IMG/VR virus record: IMGVR_UViG_3300034284_001122 | Coordinates: 1 to 36,114 of that record | From: a virus | DNA: 36,114 bases | Reading direction: 5' to 3' (one strand) | Shown here: positions 17,112 through 25,813 of the stretch, piece after piece | Position numbering within the stretch: position 1 is the first letter of the stretch | Layout of the letters: each line of letters starts with the position of its first letter | Notes under the pieces: model-generated | What the model was told of the DNA's origin: nothing | Databases searched by the model: none | The model's input: only the letters and a program-made list of their open reading frames with translations | Position numbers and translations under genes: made by a program

Positions 17112-17869
17112 GTTTAAGAGTAAACAAAGATAATATATTTTTCGTTTTACCGGAAAGTAGATATTCGGTATCACGTAGAATAGACAAATATATGGATGAA
17201 GATTTTTCTTTATTTATTAAATTTAAAGTATACCCAGATTGTGTACTTAAAGATATACAAACTTTTGCTATTGCTAGAAATGGTATGCATTCTGGTATTT
17301 CAACATATAAAGATGAATTAGATAATATATCAATTTGCTTTACATATTGGCTTACAAAAGAAGTAAATGGTAAAAAAGAAGTGTATCCAAAACACATTTT
17401 TACTGGATTACTACCACATGAAGTTAATGAGTTTAACGAATATACTATGATTTGTGACCATTTTGTAGAACGAAACATTAAATGTTATAAAAATGGAGAA
17501 TTAGTGGGGGTTATTAATTTTGAAGAAGGAGAAAAAGTTAGTTATGAGCACGCATTTTATTGGTTTGGATGTGGTAGTATGATTGGACCAGAAGAGCATC
17601 AGGCTATCGGAGACTTTGAATTTGAATTAGCATTTGTGTTAAATATTAAATTAAAAATTGACGAAATTCAAGATTTTGTTGATAATTTTAAAACCGATTA
17701 CTCGCATGTTGTATATAATGGGTTGAGAAAACTAAATTATAACTACCCATTTAGAGATAATTTCGCATTCCTATGTGATTTTGATAATCACAATCGATAT
17801 AAAGTATGGGATGTTAGTTTTAGCGGAAACTATCCACAATTTTATATAGAAAAAAACATTTATTTCTAA
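17108..17869 (+). CDS. Stand-alone LamG/concanavalin-like lectin domain protein (253 aa)
   Basis: The start chosen is the ATG at 17108, which forms ATGA with the radical SAM stop; an upstream in-frame TTG at 17090 would sit inside that gene. The protein shows the LamG strand pattern of its GT7 neighbours: FSLFIKFKVYP, an IKCYKNGELVGVINF hairpin, FYWFGCGS, and the helix-turn IKLKIDEIQDFV, then a closing FLCDFDNHNRYKVWD. There is no glycosyltransferase core and no secretion signal. It may be a freed lectin module that acts in trans with the enzymes of the cluster (inference). Its stop TAA shares its last base with the next ATG. Confidence 0.65.
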   Translation: MSLRVNKDNIFFVLPESRYSVSRRIDKYMDEDFSLFIKFKVYPDCVLKDIQTFAIARNGMHSGISTYKDELDNISICFTYWLTKEVNGKKEVYPKHIFTGLLPHEVNEFNEYTMICDHFVERNIKCYKNGELVGVINFEEGEKVSYEHAFYWFGCGSMIGPEEHQAIGDFEFELAFVLNIKLKIDEIQDFVDNFKTDYSHVVYNGLRKLNYNYPFRDNFAFLCDFDNHNRYKVWDVSFSGNYPQFYIEKNIYF

Positions 17870-18834
17870 TGAAAATATTAATTACAGGAGGAGCAGGTTA
17901 TTTAGGTTCGGTAATTGTAGACAAAATGTTGAAAGCTGGACATGAAGTTGTAGTTTTGGATAAATTATTATTCAATCAAACTTCTTTATTACAATATACA
18001 TCCAATCCAAACTTTAAATTTATTTATGGAGATGTTCGGAATATAACTGAATTAGAGATATTGTGTAAAAATGCAGATGTTATTATCCCATTGGCGGCAA
18101 TTGTAGGATTTCCTGCGTGTGCAGCTGACCCTAAATTGGCAAAAGAAATTAATTTTGACCAAATTGTTAATATTGTAAGATTTGCCAAAGATAAAAAGAT
18201 TTTATATCCAAATACAAATAGTGGATATGGAGTTGGAGTTGGGCAAACGGAATGTACCGAAAAATCCCCACTTACTCCTATTTCAGTTTATGGGCAAACA
18301 AAGTGTGATGCTGAAAACTTTTTGAGAGAAAATACATCGGCGATTGCATTCCGTTTAGCAACTGTATTTGGAGTATCACCGAGAATGCGAACCGATTTAT
18401 TAGTTAATGACTTTACTTATAAAGCAATTACAGATAAATACATTGTTGTATTTGAAAAGAATTTTAAACGAAACTTTATTCATGTTGAAGATGTGGCATC
18501 CTCATTCCTTTTTATGTTAGAAAATTACGATACATACAAAGGTGAAGTTTTCAATGTAGGGTTAAGTTCGGCAAATCTTTCAAAGCAAGAACTATTAGAA
18601 AAGATACAATCTCACGTGAGGGATTTTGCAATAGCATACAACGATTATTATGAAGACCCCGATAAGAGAGATTACATAGTTTCTAACTCAAAGCTAGAGG
18701 GAACTGGATGGGTGCCAGAATGGGATTTAGATAGAGGTATAAAACAATTAATTCAGGGATACCAAATGATTGTTCCCAAAATGGGAGCTGAATTTAGAAA
18801 TGGGTTTCCATTAGGGTACGCAAATCAAACATAA
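17869..18834 (+). CDS. NAD-dependent epimerase/dehydratase, extended SDR (321 aa)
   Basis: The N-terminal TGGAGYLGS (6-14) is the NAD(P)-binding motif of extended short-chain dehydrogenases. Asp31 after the second strand favours NAD. The catalytic pair is canonical: Y141-x3-K145 in VYGQTK, with Ser118 in NTNSGYG as the probable third residue. RNFIHVEDVA at 206-215 is the conserved substrate-domain motif. Length is typical. It probably epimerises, dehydrates or reduces a nucleotide sugar in the cytoplasm. It directly precedes an RmlC-like epimerase, a pairing common in deoxysugar pathways. The exact product cannot be assigned. Confidence 0.85.
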   Translation: MKILITGGAGYLGSVIVDKMLKAGHEVVVLDKLLFNQTSLLQYTSNPNFKFIYGDVRNITELEILCKNADVIIPLAAIVGFPACAADPKLAKEINFDQIVNIVRFAKDKKILYPNTNSGYGVGVGQTECTEKSPLTPISVYGQTKCDAENFLRENTSAIAFRLATVFGVSPRMRTDLLVNDFTYKAITDKYIVVFEKNFKRNFIHVEDVASSFLFMLENYDTYKGEVFNVGLSSANLSKQELLEKIQSHVRDFAIAYNDYYEDPDKRDYIVSNSKLEGTGWVPEWDLDRGIKQLIQGYQMIVPKMGAEFRNGFPLGYANQT

Positions 18835-18835
18835 T

Positions 18836-19372
18836 ATGAGTAATAAATGGGATGAGTTTCAAGTTACTCCATCAAAAACTTTCGGATTAGAAGTTCCACA
18901 ATTTCAACCATCGGTATTCAGAGAATATAGAGGTGAAATATTTACAACATTTCATTCAAAGGAGCATCCTGTTATGAGATATGTGGGTGATGGATGTGAG
19001 ATACATGGTAGATTTTCTCGTTCGTATAAAGGTGTATTAAGAGGGTTACATTGGGATAATAAAACTTGGAAGTTAGTTCAGACAGCTGTAGGTGATATCT
19101 ATTTGGTTGTATTGGATATGAGAAAAGATTCTCCCACTTATGGAGATTGGGAATCCTACATAATTTCAGAAAGATTAAGAAATCAGGTATTAGTTCCACC
19201 TGGATTTGCGAATGGACATTACGCATTAACGGATTGTATGTTTCATTATAATTTATTTTATGCAGATGGATATGTTGATGCGGGAGAGCAAGGTGTGGTA
19301 AAATGGAATGACCCGGAATACCAAATGGAATGGCCAACAAATAATCCAATATTACAAAAAAGAGATAGATAA
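18836..19372 (+). CDS. dTDP-4-dehydrorhamnose 3,5-epimerase-like (RmlC family) cupin (178 aa)
   Basis: The family signature is clear: GVLRGLHWDNKTWKLVQ with catalytic-type His72, then GDIYLVVLDMRKDSPTYG, VPPGFANGHYAL, and a terminal KWNDPEYQMEWP. Length matches RmlC. The enzyme family epimerises C3 and/or C5 of 4-keto-6-deoxy nucleotide sugars. No RmlA, RmlB or clear RmlD partner was seen, so the 4-keto substrate presumably comes from the host, or the protein acts on a different keto sugar. Only one base separates it from both neighbours. Confidence 0.85.
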   Translation: MSNKWDEFQVTPSKTFGLEVPQFQPSVFREYRGEIFTTFHSKEHPVMRYVGDGCEIHGRFSRSYKGVLRGLHWDNKTWKLVQTAVGDIYLVVLDMRKDSPTYGDWESYIISERLRNQVLVPPGFANGHYALTDCMFHYNLFYADGYVDAGEQGVVKWNDPEYQMEWPTNNPILQKRDR

Positions 19373-19373
19373 T

Positions 19374-20153
19374 ATGACAATACATTTTTTTGGTTGTAGT
19401 TTTACCGAAGGTGGAGGATTGGATAATTTTGATTATTACAATTTTATTACAGGTAAAAATTATAATATAAGTGATAATATTTCAGAGCAAGCTGAAGAAA
19501 TTAGGATGTATAAAGAATCCAATAGATACTCTGCAATAGTTGGTAATATTTTAAATGTAGAAACTAAAAATTATGCAATTGGGGCCAATTCAAATGAAGC
19601 AATTTTAAAAAAATTGTTTGAAGTAGTAAACGAATCAACAACTAAATCTGATGATATTTTTATAGTACAACCATCATTTTATGCTAGAAAATTTTATTGG
19701 TATGAACCATTTCAACAATTTTTTAGTGTAAACGCTTCTGAAGTAGGAGATTGGCCATATAGAAATAAGGATGAATGGATGCCATTACATCAACTCCATA
19801 ATTTAAATTTAAAATATTGTCATAATGAAGAATATGAATTTAATAAATTCTTAAATAATATGGAATTATATAATTCTTATTTTAAAGAAAAAAATATAAA
19901 ATTGTTTTGGGCTCCTTGGGTTGATTTATCATTTAACACTATTCCTGAAAAATTAGATATTGATAATATTACTTACTTAAAAAAATATAAAAATATAATA
20001 TTATATGAAAATAAATCTATGGGTAGATATATTTGTGATAATAAATTATTAATAAGAGATGTATTTAAAAAATCAAATGATACACATAAATCACTAGAGG
20101 GACATAGATTAATTGGAAATAAAATAGCAGAATACTTAAAAGACAAATTATGA
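19374..20153 (+). CDS. SGNH-like hydrolase or transferase (259 aa)
   Basis: The ATG at 19374 was chosen, one base after the RmlC-like stop; an earlier in-frame start at 19308 would lie within that gene. The N-terminus has a block I-like GCSFTEGGG (7-15, Ser at 9). The C-terminus has NDTHKSLEGHRLIGNKIAEYL, the block V Asp-x-His followed by the usual amphipathic helix. A GANSNE segment may be the oxyanion block. Related proteins hydrolyse or transfer acyl groups on sugars. The stop overlaps the next gene as ATGA. It belongs with two other GCSFT proteins in the window. Confidence 0.7.
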   Translation: MTIHFFGCSFTEGGGLDNFDYYNFITGKNYNISDNISEQAEEIRMYKESNRYSAIVGNILNVETKNYAIGANSNEAILKKLFEVVNESTTKSDDIFIVQPSFYARKFYWYEPFQQFFSVNASEVGDWPYRNKDEWMPLHQLHNLNLKYCHNEEYEFNKFLNNMELYNSYFKEKNIKLFWAPWVDLSFNTIPEKLDIDNITYLKKYKNIILYENKSMGRYICDNKLLIRDVFKKSNDTHKSLEGHRLIGNKIAEYLKDKL

Positions 20154-20785
20154 TACAGAATTTAGAAAAATATAAAAGTTTAAATGAGGTAGACACCACA
20201 TTTACACCTCAAGATTTGATTGATTTTGAAAATTTAATTGTATCTCATTGGGAAGAGGGTAAAATTAGAGGACCGATTCATCTATCAAATGGAAATGAAG
20301 AACAACTCATAGAGATATTCAAAAAAATATCAGCAAATGATTGGGTGTTTTCAACTTGGAGGTCTCATTATCATGCACTTTTACATGGTATTTCTCCAAA
20401 ATGGATTGAAGATGAAATTCTCAATGGTAAATCAATTACCCTATGTAATATAGATGAAAAATTTTATGCATCTGCTATTGTAGGTGGAACTCTATCTATC
20501 GCATTGGGTGTAGCAATGGGAATTAAAGCCAAAGGTAGTGATGAAAAAGTTTGGTGTTTTATTGGTGATATGAGTTTTGAAAGTGGGTTATTTTATGAAG
20601 TTCATAAATATGCTAGAAATTTTGATTTACCGATTGTATTTGTTGTAGAAGATAATGGAGTATCTACTTACACCCCAACCGAAGCAACTTGGAATGTTAA
20701 AAGAAATATACCATCCGATGTAATACATTATACATACGAATCAAAATATCCTCACTATGGAACTGGAAAATGGATAGTATTTTAA
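20150..20785 (+). CDS. Minimal thiamine-diphosphate E1-alpha-like (PP-domain) subunit (211 aa)
   Basis: Motifs follow E1 alpha subunits of 2-oxoacid dehydrogenases: STWRSHYHALLHG (68-80), AIVGGTLSIALGVAMGIKAKG (109-129), and the cofactor motif from GDM (139-141) to EDN (167-169), the GDG-x(n)-NN type that binds Mg2+ and the diphosphate. Usual E1 alpha proteins are well over 300 residues; this one ends soon after the cofactor site. A matching PYR-domain subunit is encoded at 27903-28433. Together they would make a stripped-down ThDP enzyme, perhaps transferring a two-carbon unit to a sugar in the manner of transketolase-like or YerE-like enzymes (inference). Confidence 0.8.
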   Translation: MIQNLEKYKSLNEVDTTFTPQDLIDFENLIVSHWEEGKIRGPIHLSNGNEEQLIEIFKKISANDWVFSTWRSHYHALLHGISPKWIEDEILNGKSITLCNIDEKFYASAIVGGTLSIALGVAMGIKAKGSDEKVWCFIGDMSFESGLFYEVHKYARNFDLPIVFVVEDNGVSTYTPTEATWNVKRNIPSDVIHYTYESKYPHYGTGKWIVF

Positions 20786-20789
20786 TAAT

Positions 20790-21989
20790 ATGAAATACAA
20801 CCCAAATCTACACAACTTTAATAAATTCATATCTGAATGGGATATTGAAAAAGAATATGTACTATTTGGTGCCAGTAAAGAGTGTGTCCAATTTATTAGG
20901 AGTGTAGATTATCTATTGGGTAATGATGTTCTAAAGATTAAATGTATAGTTGACCACGATGTTAAAGATGAATCAAATGTATTGAATGTAAATGAAATTA
21001 GTTCATTTTATCACCAATCTAAAAATTTAACTAATACACGAGAAAATTTAAAGTTAATTCATATTGATAATTTTGAATCTAATGGAGATAATGTTATCAT
21101 TACATCAGATGAATATAAACAATACTATAAAGATTATCTTGATAAGAGAGGTATAAAATATACTTGGTATAAAAATATAGCATCTATTTGGCCATTCGTT
21201 TTAAAACAAAAAGTTCATATATTTCAAACCGATGTTTTGGTAACTGAAAAATGTAATTTAGCATGTTCGTTTTGTAATATGTTTATACCTCATTACGAAC
21301 TACCAAAACATAGAGATATTCAAATCATTTTAAGTGATATTGATTCATATTTTAATCTTGTTGATTATGTAAGTATTTTCCATTTAGTTGGGGGTGAACC
21401 ATTTCTACATCCAAACATTAAAGATATTATTGAATATATTTTAGAAAAGTATTCAGATAAAATTGATAAGTTTATAATAACAACTAATGGCACCGTTCTA
21501 CCTAAAGAAGAAATACTAGAAATATTAAAAAACAACAATGTTATTTTAAGTGTAAGTAATTACTCAAACAAATTAGAAAAACTAAAAAGTAAAGTTGATA
21601 GAGTTTTAGGAACTTACCAAGAGAATAATATCAATCACTATGTTAGAAATAATATTGAGTGGTATGATTTTGGAGATTTAAGAATCAAAAATAATATGAG
21701 TGAAGAGGAACTCATTGACCATTTTGATTCATGTACTGCTCCATTTAGAGGATTAAACGATGGTAAGTTTTACTATTGTCATTTAAATACATCTGCAGTA
21801 CTTACAAAATTATTTCCATTAAACGATAATGACTATGTAAATCTATCCGATGTTTCATCCGAAGATTTGATTAAGTTTGATTTGGGCTTTACCGAACTTG
21901 GATACATTACATTTTGTGATAATTGTAATGGGTGTAATACAGGAATCAAAGTACCTGTAAGTTATAAAGAACAAGGTTTACGAAAATGA
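20790..21989 (+). CDS. Radical SAM protein with N-terminal Rossmann-like and C-terminal SPASM-like Cys region (399 aa)
   Basis: Residues 1-130 look like a Rossmann-like module (VLFGASKECVQFI, then NVIITSD), similar to N-terminal domains seen in some sugar-modifying proteins. The radical SAM motif is CNLACSFC (C155, C159, C162), with LVGGEPFLHP at 199-208. A C-terminal Cys set (C315, C330, C376, C379, C382) resembles a SPASM auxiliary Fe-S cluster site. SPASM enzymes often modify peptides or sugars. The neighbours (ThDP subunit, HAD phosphatase) do not fix the substrate. Its stop overlaps the HAD start as ATGA. Confidence 0.83.
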   Translation: MKYNPNLHNFNKFISEWDIEKEYVLFGASKECVQFIRSVDYLLGNDVLKIKCIVDHDVKDESNVLNVNEISSFYHQSKNLTNTRENLKLIHIDNFESNGDNVIITSDEYKQYYKDYLDKRGIKYTWYKNIASIWPFVLKQKVHIFQTDVLVTEKCNLACSFCNMFIPHYELPKHRDIQIILSDIDSYFNLVDYVSIFHLVGGEPFLHPNIKDIIEYILEKYSDKIDKFIITTNGTVLPKEEILEILKNNNVILSVSNYSNKLEKLKSKVDRVLGTYQENNINHYVRNNIEWYDFGDLRIKNNMSEEELIDHFDSCTAPFRGLNDGKFYYCHLNTSAVLTKLFPLNDNDYVNLSDVSSEDLIKFDLGFTELGYITFCDNCNGCNTGIKVPVSYKEQGLRK

Positions 21990-22417
21990 TTGTAATAGTT
22001 GATATAGATAATACTCTTGCAATAAATAAAAAGAGATATCAACTTGCAACTAAACTTGATGATAGTGTAGATTGGGATATTTTATATGATTATAAAAATG
22101 TAATGTCAGATGAACCAAACTATCCAATGATTGATATTGTAAATCGTTTGTTTGATAAATATGAAATCGTATTACTAACTAGTAGACCAGACTCAATAGA
22201 AGAATCTACTAAAGATTGGTTAGAGAATTATACTATTTTCTACGATAGATTACACATGCGAAGTGAAGAAAATCATTACATTAAGGATGTGGAATTAAAA
22301 AGAAATATGTATGTTGATTTTATTGATGATGAAGTATTTTGTGCTTTTGATGATAAACAAGAAATAATTGATTTGTGGATTTCACTTGGCATACCTTCAT
22401 TTAAAGTTTACTTATAA
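21986..22417 (+). CDS. HAD-superfamily phosphatase, polynucleotide-kinase-phosphatase-like (143 aa)
   Basis: All four HAD motifs are visible: DIDNT (6-10, with nucleophile Asp6 and acid Asp8), LTSRP (64-68), Lys100 or Lys105 as motif III, and FDDKQEIIDLW (121-131) as motif IV. The motif IV end (Asp-Asp then a helix ending in Trp) is close to the phosphatase half of T4 polynucleotide kinase. No kinase domain is attached. In this cluster it could instead dephosphorylate a sugar phosphate. It overlaps both neighbours (ATGA in, TAATG out). Confidence 0.78.
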   Translation: MIVIVDIDNTLAINKKRYQLATKLDDSVDWDILYDYKNVMSDEPNYPMIDIVNRLFDKYEIVLLTSRPDSIEESTKDWLENYTIFYDRLHMRSEENHYIKDVELKRNMYVDFIDDEVFCAFDDKQEIIDLWISLGIPSFKVYL

Positions 22418-23415
22418 TGAGAACAATAAGAGATATTTCAAATTATTTATTGAAGGATAAAGATTTTGGAAATCCAAAATCATTGGAAGAACTTGGATAT
22501 ATTTTCTTCGGCCCACTTGTCTTTAATTACCTTTTTTGGTTAAAAGATGAAGTAAAGGATGGTGATTTAATCCTATTTAATTCACGAGAAGGATATTTTC
22601 TTAATGAAATATATCAATTATTTAAAGAGAAATATCATCTACCAAATTCAGTATATTTTAAAACATCAAGAAAGTTAGCATCATTATCTTCGTATGTTTC
22701 CGAAGAAGATGTATACGAATCATTCAATCTTCACCGATATGAAGGTACTCTTTCTGAATTGCTTAAACACAGATTTGGCTTAAATAATTTTATAGAAAAT
22801 CATATTAAAATTGATACATTACAAAGATTACCAAACTTAAATCAATGTATTTCCGATATATTAGGAAAATCGCAGGTATTAAGAAATGAATATAAAAAAT
22901 ATATTGATGCTACAATTGGAAATTGTAAAAATCTATATATGATTGATAGTGGATATCAAGGAAGTACTCAATATTATTTACAAAAAACATTTAATTTAGA
23001 TTTAAAAGGTAGGTATATGACCTACAAAGGAAACATTGATTTAAAAAATACAAAAGGGTTTTATGATTTTGAAAAATGTTATTTTAAAAATAATATTATT
23101 TTTTTTGAATCAGTATTCACCGATAAAGTTGGAACTTATATAGATATAATTGATGGTCAATTTATAAATGAAGATAATAGTGAAAACCAAGAACATTTCA
23201 ATGATAAAGTAAAAATAGTAAATGGTATAAAACAATTTGTAATTGATATGTTATCATTTGAAATTGAAGAATCCGAAATACTGCAACATTTTTCAGATAA
23301 TCTTTTTGATTTAATGTGTATGAAAAGTGGTATACAAAATGAAGGATTGTTTAATAGTTTTTATCATGATAACTATTATGTACGAAATAATATTAAAAAA
23401 ATATATAGAAATTAA
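22417..23415 (+). CDS. COG5610-like predicted hydrolase of polysaccharide clusters (332 aa)
   Basis: The segment GDLILFNSREGYFLNEIY (residues 49-66) and a later YMIDSGYQGSTQYYL (174-188) resemble the predicted HAD-like hydrolases of COG5610, which usually read F-x-x-R-[DE]-G-y and D-x-G-x-x-G-[ST]-x-Q. Those proteins occur beside or fused to glycosyltransferases in O-antigen and rhamnan loci. The usual Asp nucleophile motif DxDxT is not evident, so the activity is unproven. The gene begins on the last base of the HAD stop and is followed by a 15-base gap. Confidence 0.55.
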   Translation: MRTIRDISNYLLKDKDFGNPKSLEELGYIFFGPLVFNYLFWLKDEVKDGDLILFNSREGYFLNEIYQLFKEKYHLPNSVYFKTSRKLASLSSYVSEEDVYESFNLHRYEGTLSELLKHRFGLNNFIENHIKIDTLQRLPNLNQCISDILGKSQVLRNEYKKYIDATIGNCKNLYMIDSGYQGSTQYYLQKTFNLDLKGRYMTYKGNIDLKNTKGFYDFEKCYFKNNIIFFESVFTDKVGTYIDIIDGQFINEDNSENQEHFNDKVKIVNGIKQFVIDMLSFEIEESEILQHFSDNLFDLMCMKSGIQNEGLFNSFYHDNYYVRNNIKKIYRN

Positions 23416-23430
23416 ATATTACAATAATAT

Positions 23431-24780
23431 ATGATAACATTGGCATACGATAGGTATGATTTTAAAAGAAAAATGGTGTATCCAAATGCATGGAACACTA
23501 AATTGTATGATTATGCCGATACTATAGATTCTCAAGATTTCTTTTCTATTGTTAGAAGCAAATTTAATTTTGCATCAAGCCATTCCGAATTAAGAGGAAA
23601 TATATTAAATAAATTAGGTGGAAAATATGTAATATTAGATAAGTTAGATACTAAAAATTATAATGGAGATATTTTGTTTTATCCAATAGAAATATATGGT
23701 AATCATAACTTTTTGGCAGATGATACGGTCTACGATTCAGATGGTCTTAAATATCGGGTTAATTTTAAAAATGTTGTATCGAAATATGCAATAGAATTGG
23801 CGAAAATAAATAAATTAGTTTTTGTTATCAATATATCACATGAACCCTTTTCTGATTTTAATTTTTTAAAAAAATTATCCGAAGAAATAAAATATATAGG
23901 GTTAAATGAATCAAATTTTATATTTTTTGGAGGAACCTCTAATTTATTTGAATTACATCCTGATATTAAAAATATGGGGTTTACTTTTTATTTCGAAAAT
24001 AATTTGTTAATATCAAGTTGTAAAAAATTGGATGATTTAAAAGCTCAACCAAATCATACATTAGGATATAAAACCGAATGGTTAACTCTATCCGATGTTA
24101 GTGTTAAAAGAAATAAATATTTTGTTTGTCCAAATAGAAATTCTAACAAACCACACAGATTTACATTAGGATGTTTTTTTGAAGCAGAAAATTTATGGGA
24201 TAAAACATACGCATCTTTTCTTTTAAAACATGATGATAGAATTCAATTAATTGATGGATTGCAGTATGATTTAAGAAATAAATTAAGAACTTCAATTTCT
24301 TCTTTTATAAATAAATTACCAATTGAAATGGATACAATGTGTTTGAGTGAATCTGAAAAAGAGTCATTTGAAGTGCTTCGTGCATACAAAAAAGAAATAT
24401 ATACAGATTCATATATACACATAGTAACCGAAACTAATTTTAAAAATGATATTTTCCCAACAGAAAAAATAATAAATCCAATGGTAGTTTTACAACCATT
24501 TATTTTAGTAGGTGCACCTGAATATTTAAAATATATAAAAGAGTTGGGTTTCAAAACCTTTGATGGGTTTATAGATGAAAGTTATGATAATGAATATGAT
24601 GATGCAAAACGATTTGAGTTGATTTGTAAAGAAATAAAAAGATTATCAGAAATACCGTTGGAAGAAATACATAATTGGTATATATCAATATTAACGCCAA
24701 TTTTGGAATATAATAGAAACTTCGCATTAAAATTTGCACAAAAACCAATGTTTATAGAAAATTTAAAAAAACACATATAA
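23431..24780 (+). CDS. Putative GT-B/GT10-like glycosyltransferase, paralogue 1 (449 aa)
   Basis: The N-terminal half is unrecognised. The C-terminal half has YFVCPNRNSNKPHR (230-243), HIVTET (330-335), FPTEKIINP (342-350), QPFILVGAP (355-363) and FIDESYD (380-386). The order (Asn-Arg...His-Arg, then a Thr-Glu, then S/T-E-K-I, then PFILxG, then F-I-D) matches the donor-binding half of GT10-like and exostosin-like GT-B enzymes. Two further proteins in the window (29337-30509 and 31613-33058) share these motifs. Its TAA shares its last base with the next ATG. Donor, probably a nucleotide-deoxyhexose, is inferred only from the neighbouring epimerases. Confidence 0.55.
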   Translation: MITLAYDRYDFKRKMVYPNAWNTKLYDYADTIDSQDFFSIVRSKFNFASSHSELRGNILNKLGGKYVILDKLDTKNYNGDILFYPIEIYGNHNFLADDTVYDSDGLKYRVNFKNVVSKYAIELAKINKLVFVINISHEPFSDFNFLKKLSEEIKYIGLNESNFIFFGGTSNLFELHPDIKNMGFTFYFENNLLISSCKKLDDLKAQPNHTLGYKTEWLTLSDVSVKRNKYFVCPNRNSNKPHRFTLGCFFEAENLWDKTYASFLLKHDDRIQLIDGLQYDLRNKLRTSISSFINKLPIEMDTMCLSESEKESFEVLRAYKKEIYTDSYIHIVTETNFKNDIFPTEKIINPMVVLQPFILVGAPEYLKYIKELGFKTFDGFIDESYDNEYDDAKRFELICKEIKRLSEIPLEEIHNWYISILTPILEYNRNFALKFAQKPMFIENLKKHI

Positions 24781-25778
24781 TGAAATTTACAGGAAAAAAA
24801 GTTATTGTAACTGGAGCTAACGGGTTAGTAGGGTTACCAACAGTTAGAAAATGTTTAGAAGAAGGTGCTGCAAAAGTATATGCAGTTGATTTAAAATTTA
24901 GTGAAAATCTAAATTTTTTAAAAGGACAATATGGTGATAAATTAGAATTGGTTAAAACTGACCTAACGTATCTTTCACATTGTGAGAATTTATTTAAGTT
25001 AGATAATATTAATATTGTATTACATATTGCGGGAGTAAAGGGTTCACCAGCAAGGTCATCAACTTGTCCTGCCGATTATCTATTCCCAATGTTGATGTTT
25101 AATACCAATATGATTAAAGCATCATTTGATGCAAAGGTTGATTGGTTTGTATACCTTTCATCGGTTGGGGTTTATAAACCAGCAGATGTAATGAATGAAG
25201 AAGATACTTGGAACCAGGAAGAAACTTGGGCATCAACTCCATCTCGTTTAGATTGGCATCCGGGTTGGACAAAGAGAATGGGAGAACTTACATTGGATTC
25301 ATTAAGAGTTCAGTATGGTTGGAATAATTGGACAGTAATTAGACCTTCTAACATCTATGGAACAAACGATAACTTTGCACAAGATGCAACTGTAATCTCT
25401 TCTAACATTTGGAAGTTATTCAATGTAGAGGGAGATGATATGGTTTGTTGGGGTGATGGTTCATCCAAAAGAGATTTTGTATTTGGGGATGATGTAGCAC
25501 AGGCATCGATTGATGTGGTTAAAAAAGAAGTTAGAGATATTATCAACTTTGGATGTGCAGAAGCAGTATCGATTAAAGATACAATTGAAACCATTGTCGA
25601 ATGTTATACTGAAATTACAGGTAAAACTAAAAACATAGTTTGGGATTCTACAAAAACAAACGGAGACCCTATTAGATGTTTAGGTTCTAAAAAACAAAAA
25701 CAATACGGAATCTTACCACAAACTACATTGAAAGAGGGATTAAAAAAATCAATTTTAGAATACAAAAGTAGATTGTAA
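24780..25778 (+). CDS. NAD-dependent epimerase/reductase, GDP-fucose-synthase-like, Tyr-less (332 aa)
   Basis: TGANGLVG (11-18) is the dinucleotide-binding loop. YLSSVGVY (125-132) holds the SDR Ser. VIRPSNIYGTNDNF (about 186-199) and a KRDFVFGDDVA segment are typical of GDP-fucose synthase-like extended SDRs. The catalytic YxxxK is altered: the segment reads HPGWTKRMGE (160-169), with Lys165 present but Pro161 where Tyr is expected. It may use another acid or not carry out redox catalysis. The gene is followed by a 35-base gap, one of the few in the cluster. Confidence 0.78.
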   Translation: MKFTGKKVIVTGANGLVGLPTVRKCLEEGAAKVYAVDLKFSENLNFLKGQYGDKLELVKTDLTYLSHCENLFKLDNINIVLHIAGVKGSPARSSTCPADYLFPMLMFNTNMIKASFDAKVDWFVYLSSVGVYKPADVMNEEDTWNQEETWASTPSRLDWHPGWTKRMGELTLDSLRVQYGWNNWTVIRPSNIYGTNDNFAQDATVISSNIWKLFNVEGDDMVCWGDGSSKRDFVFGDDVAQASIDVVKKEVRDIINFGCAEAVSIKDTIETIVECYTEITGKTKNIVWDSTKTNGDPIRCLGSKKQKQYGILPQTTLKEGLKKSILEYKSRL

Positions 25779-25810
25779 TTTGTTTTTTTTAAAAATTATT
25801 CGTATATTTC
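25779..25810 (+). promoter_or_regulatory. Possible Bacteroidota-type promoter
   Basis: TTTG at 25779-25782 is followed 20 bases later by TATATTTC at 25803-25810. This compares with the Bacteroidota consensus of TTTG near -33 and TAnnTTTG near -7, with one mismatch in the last base. It fills a 35-base gap ahead of the ATG at 25814. The start site would fall at or next to the ATG. In DNA this AT-rich such matches occur by chance. Confidence 0.2.
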
Positions 25811-25813
25811 ATT

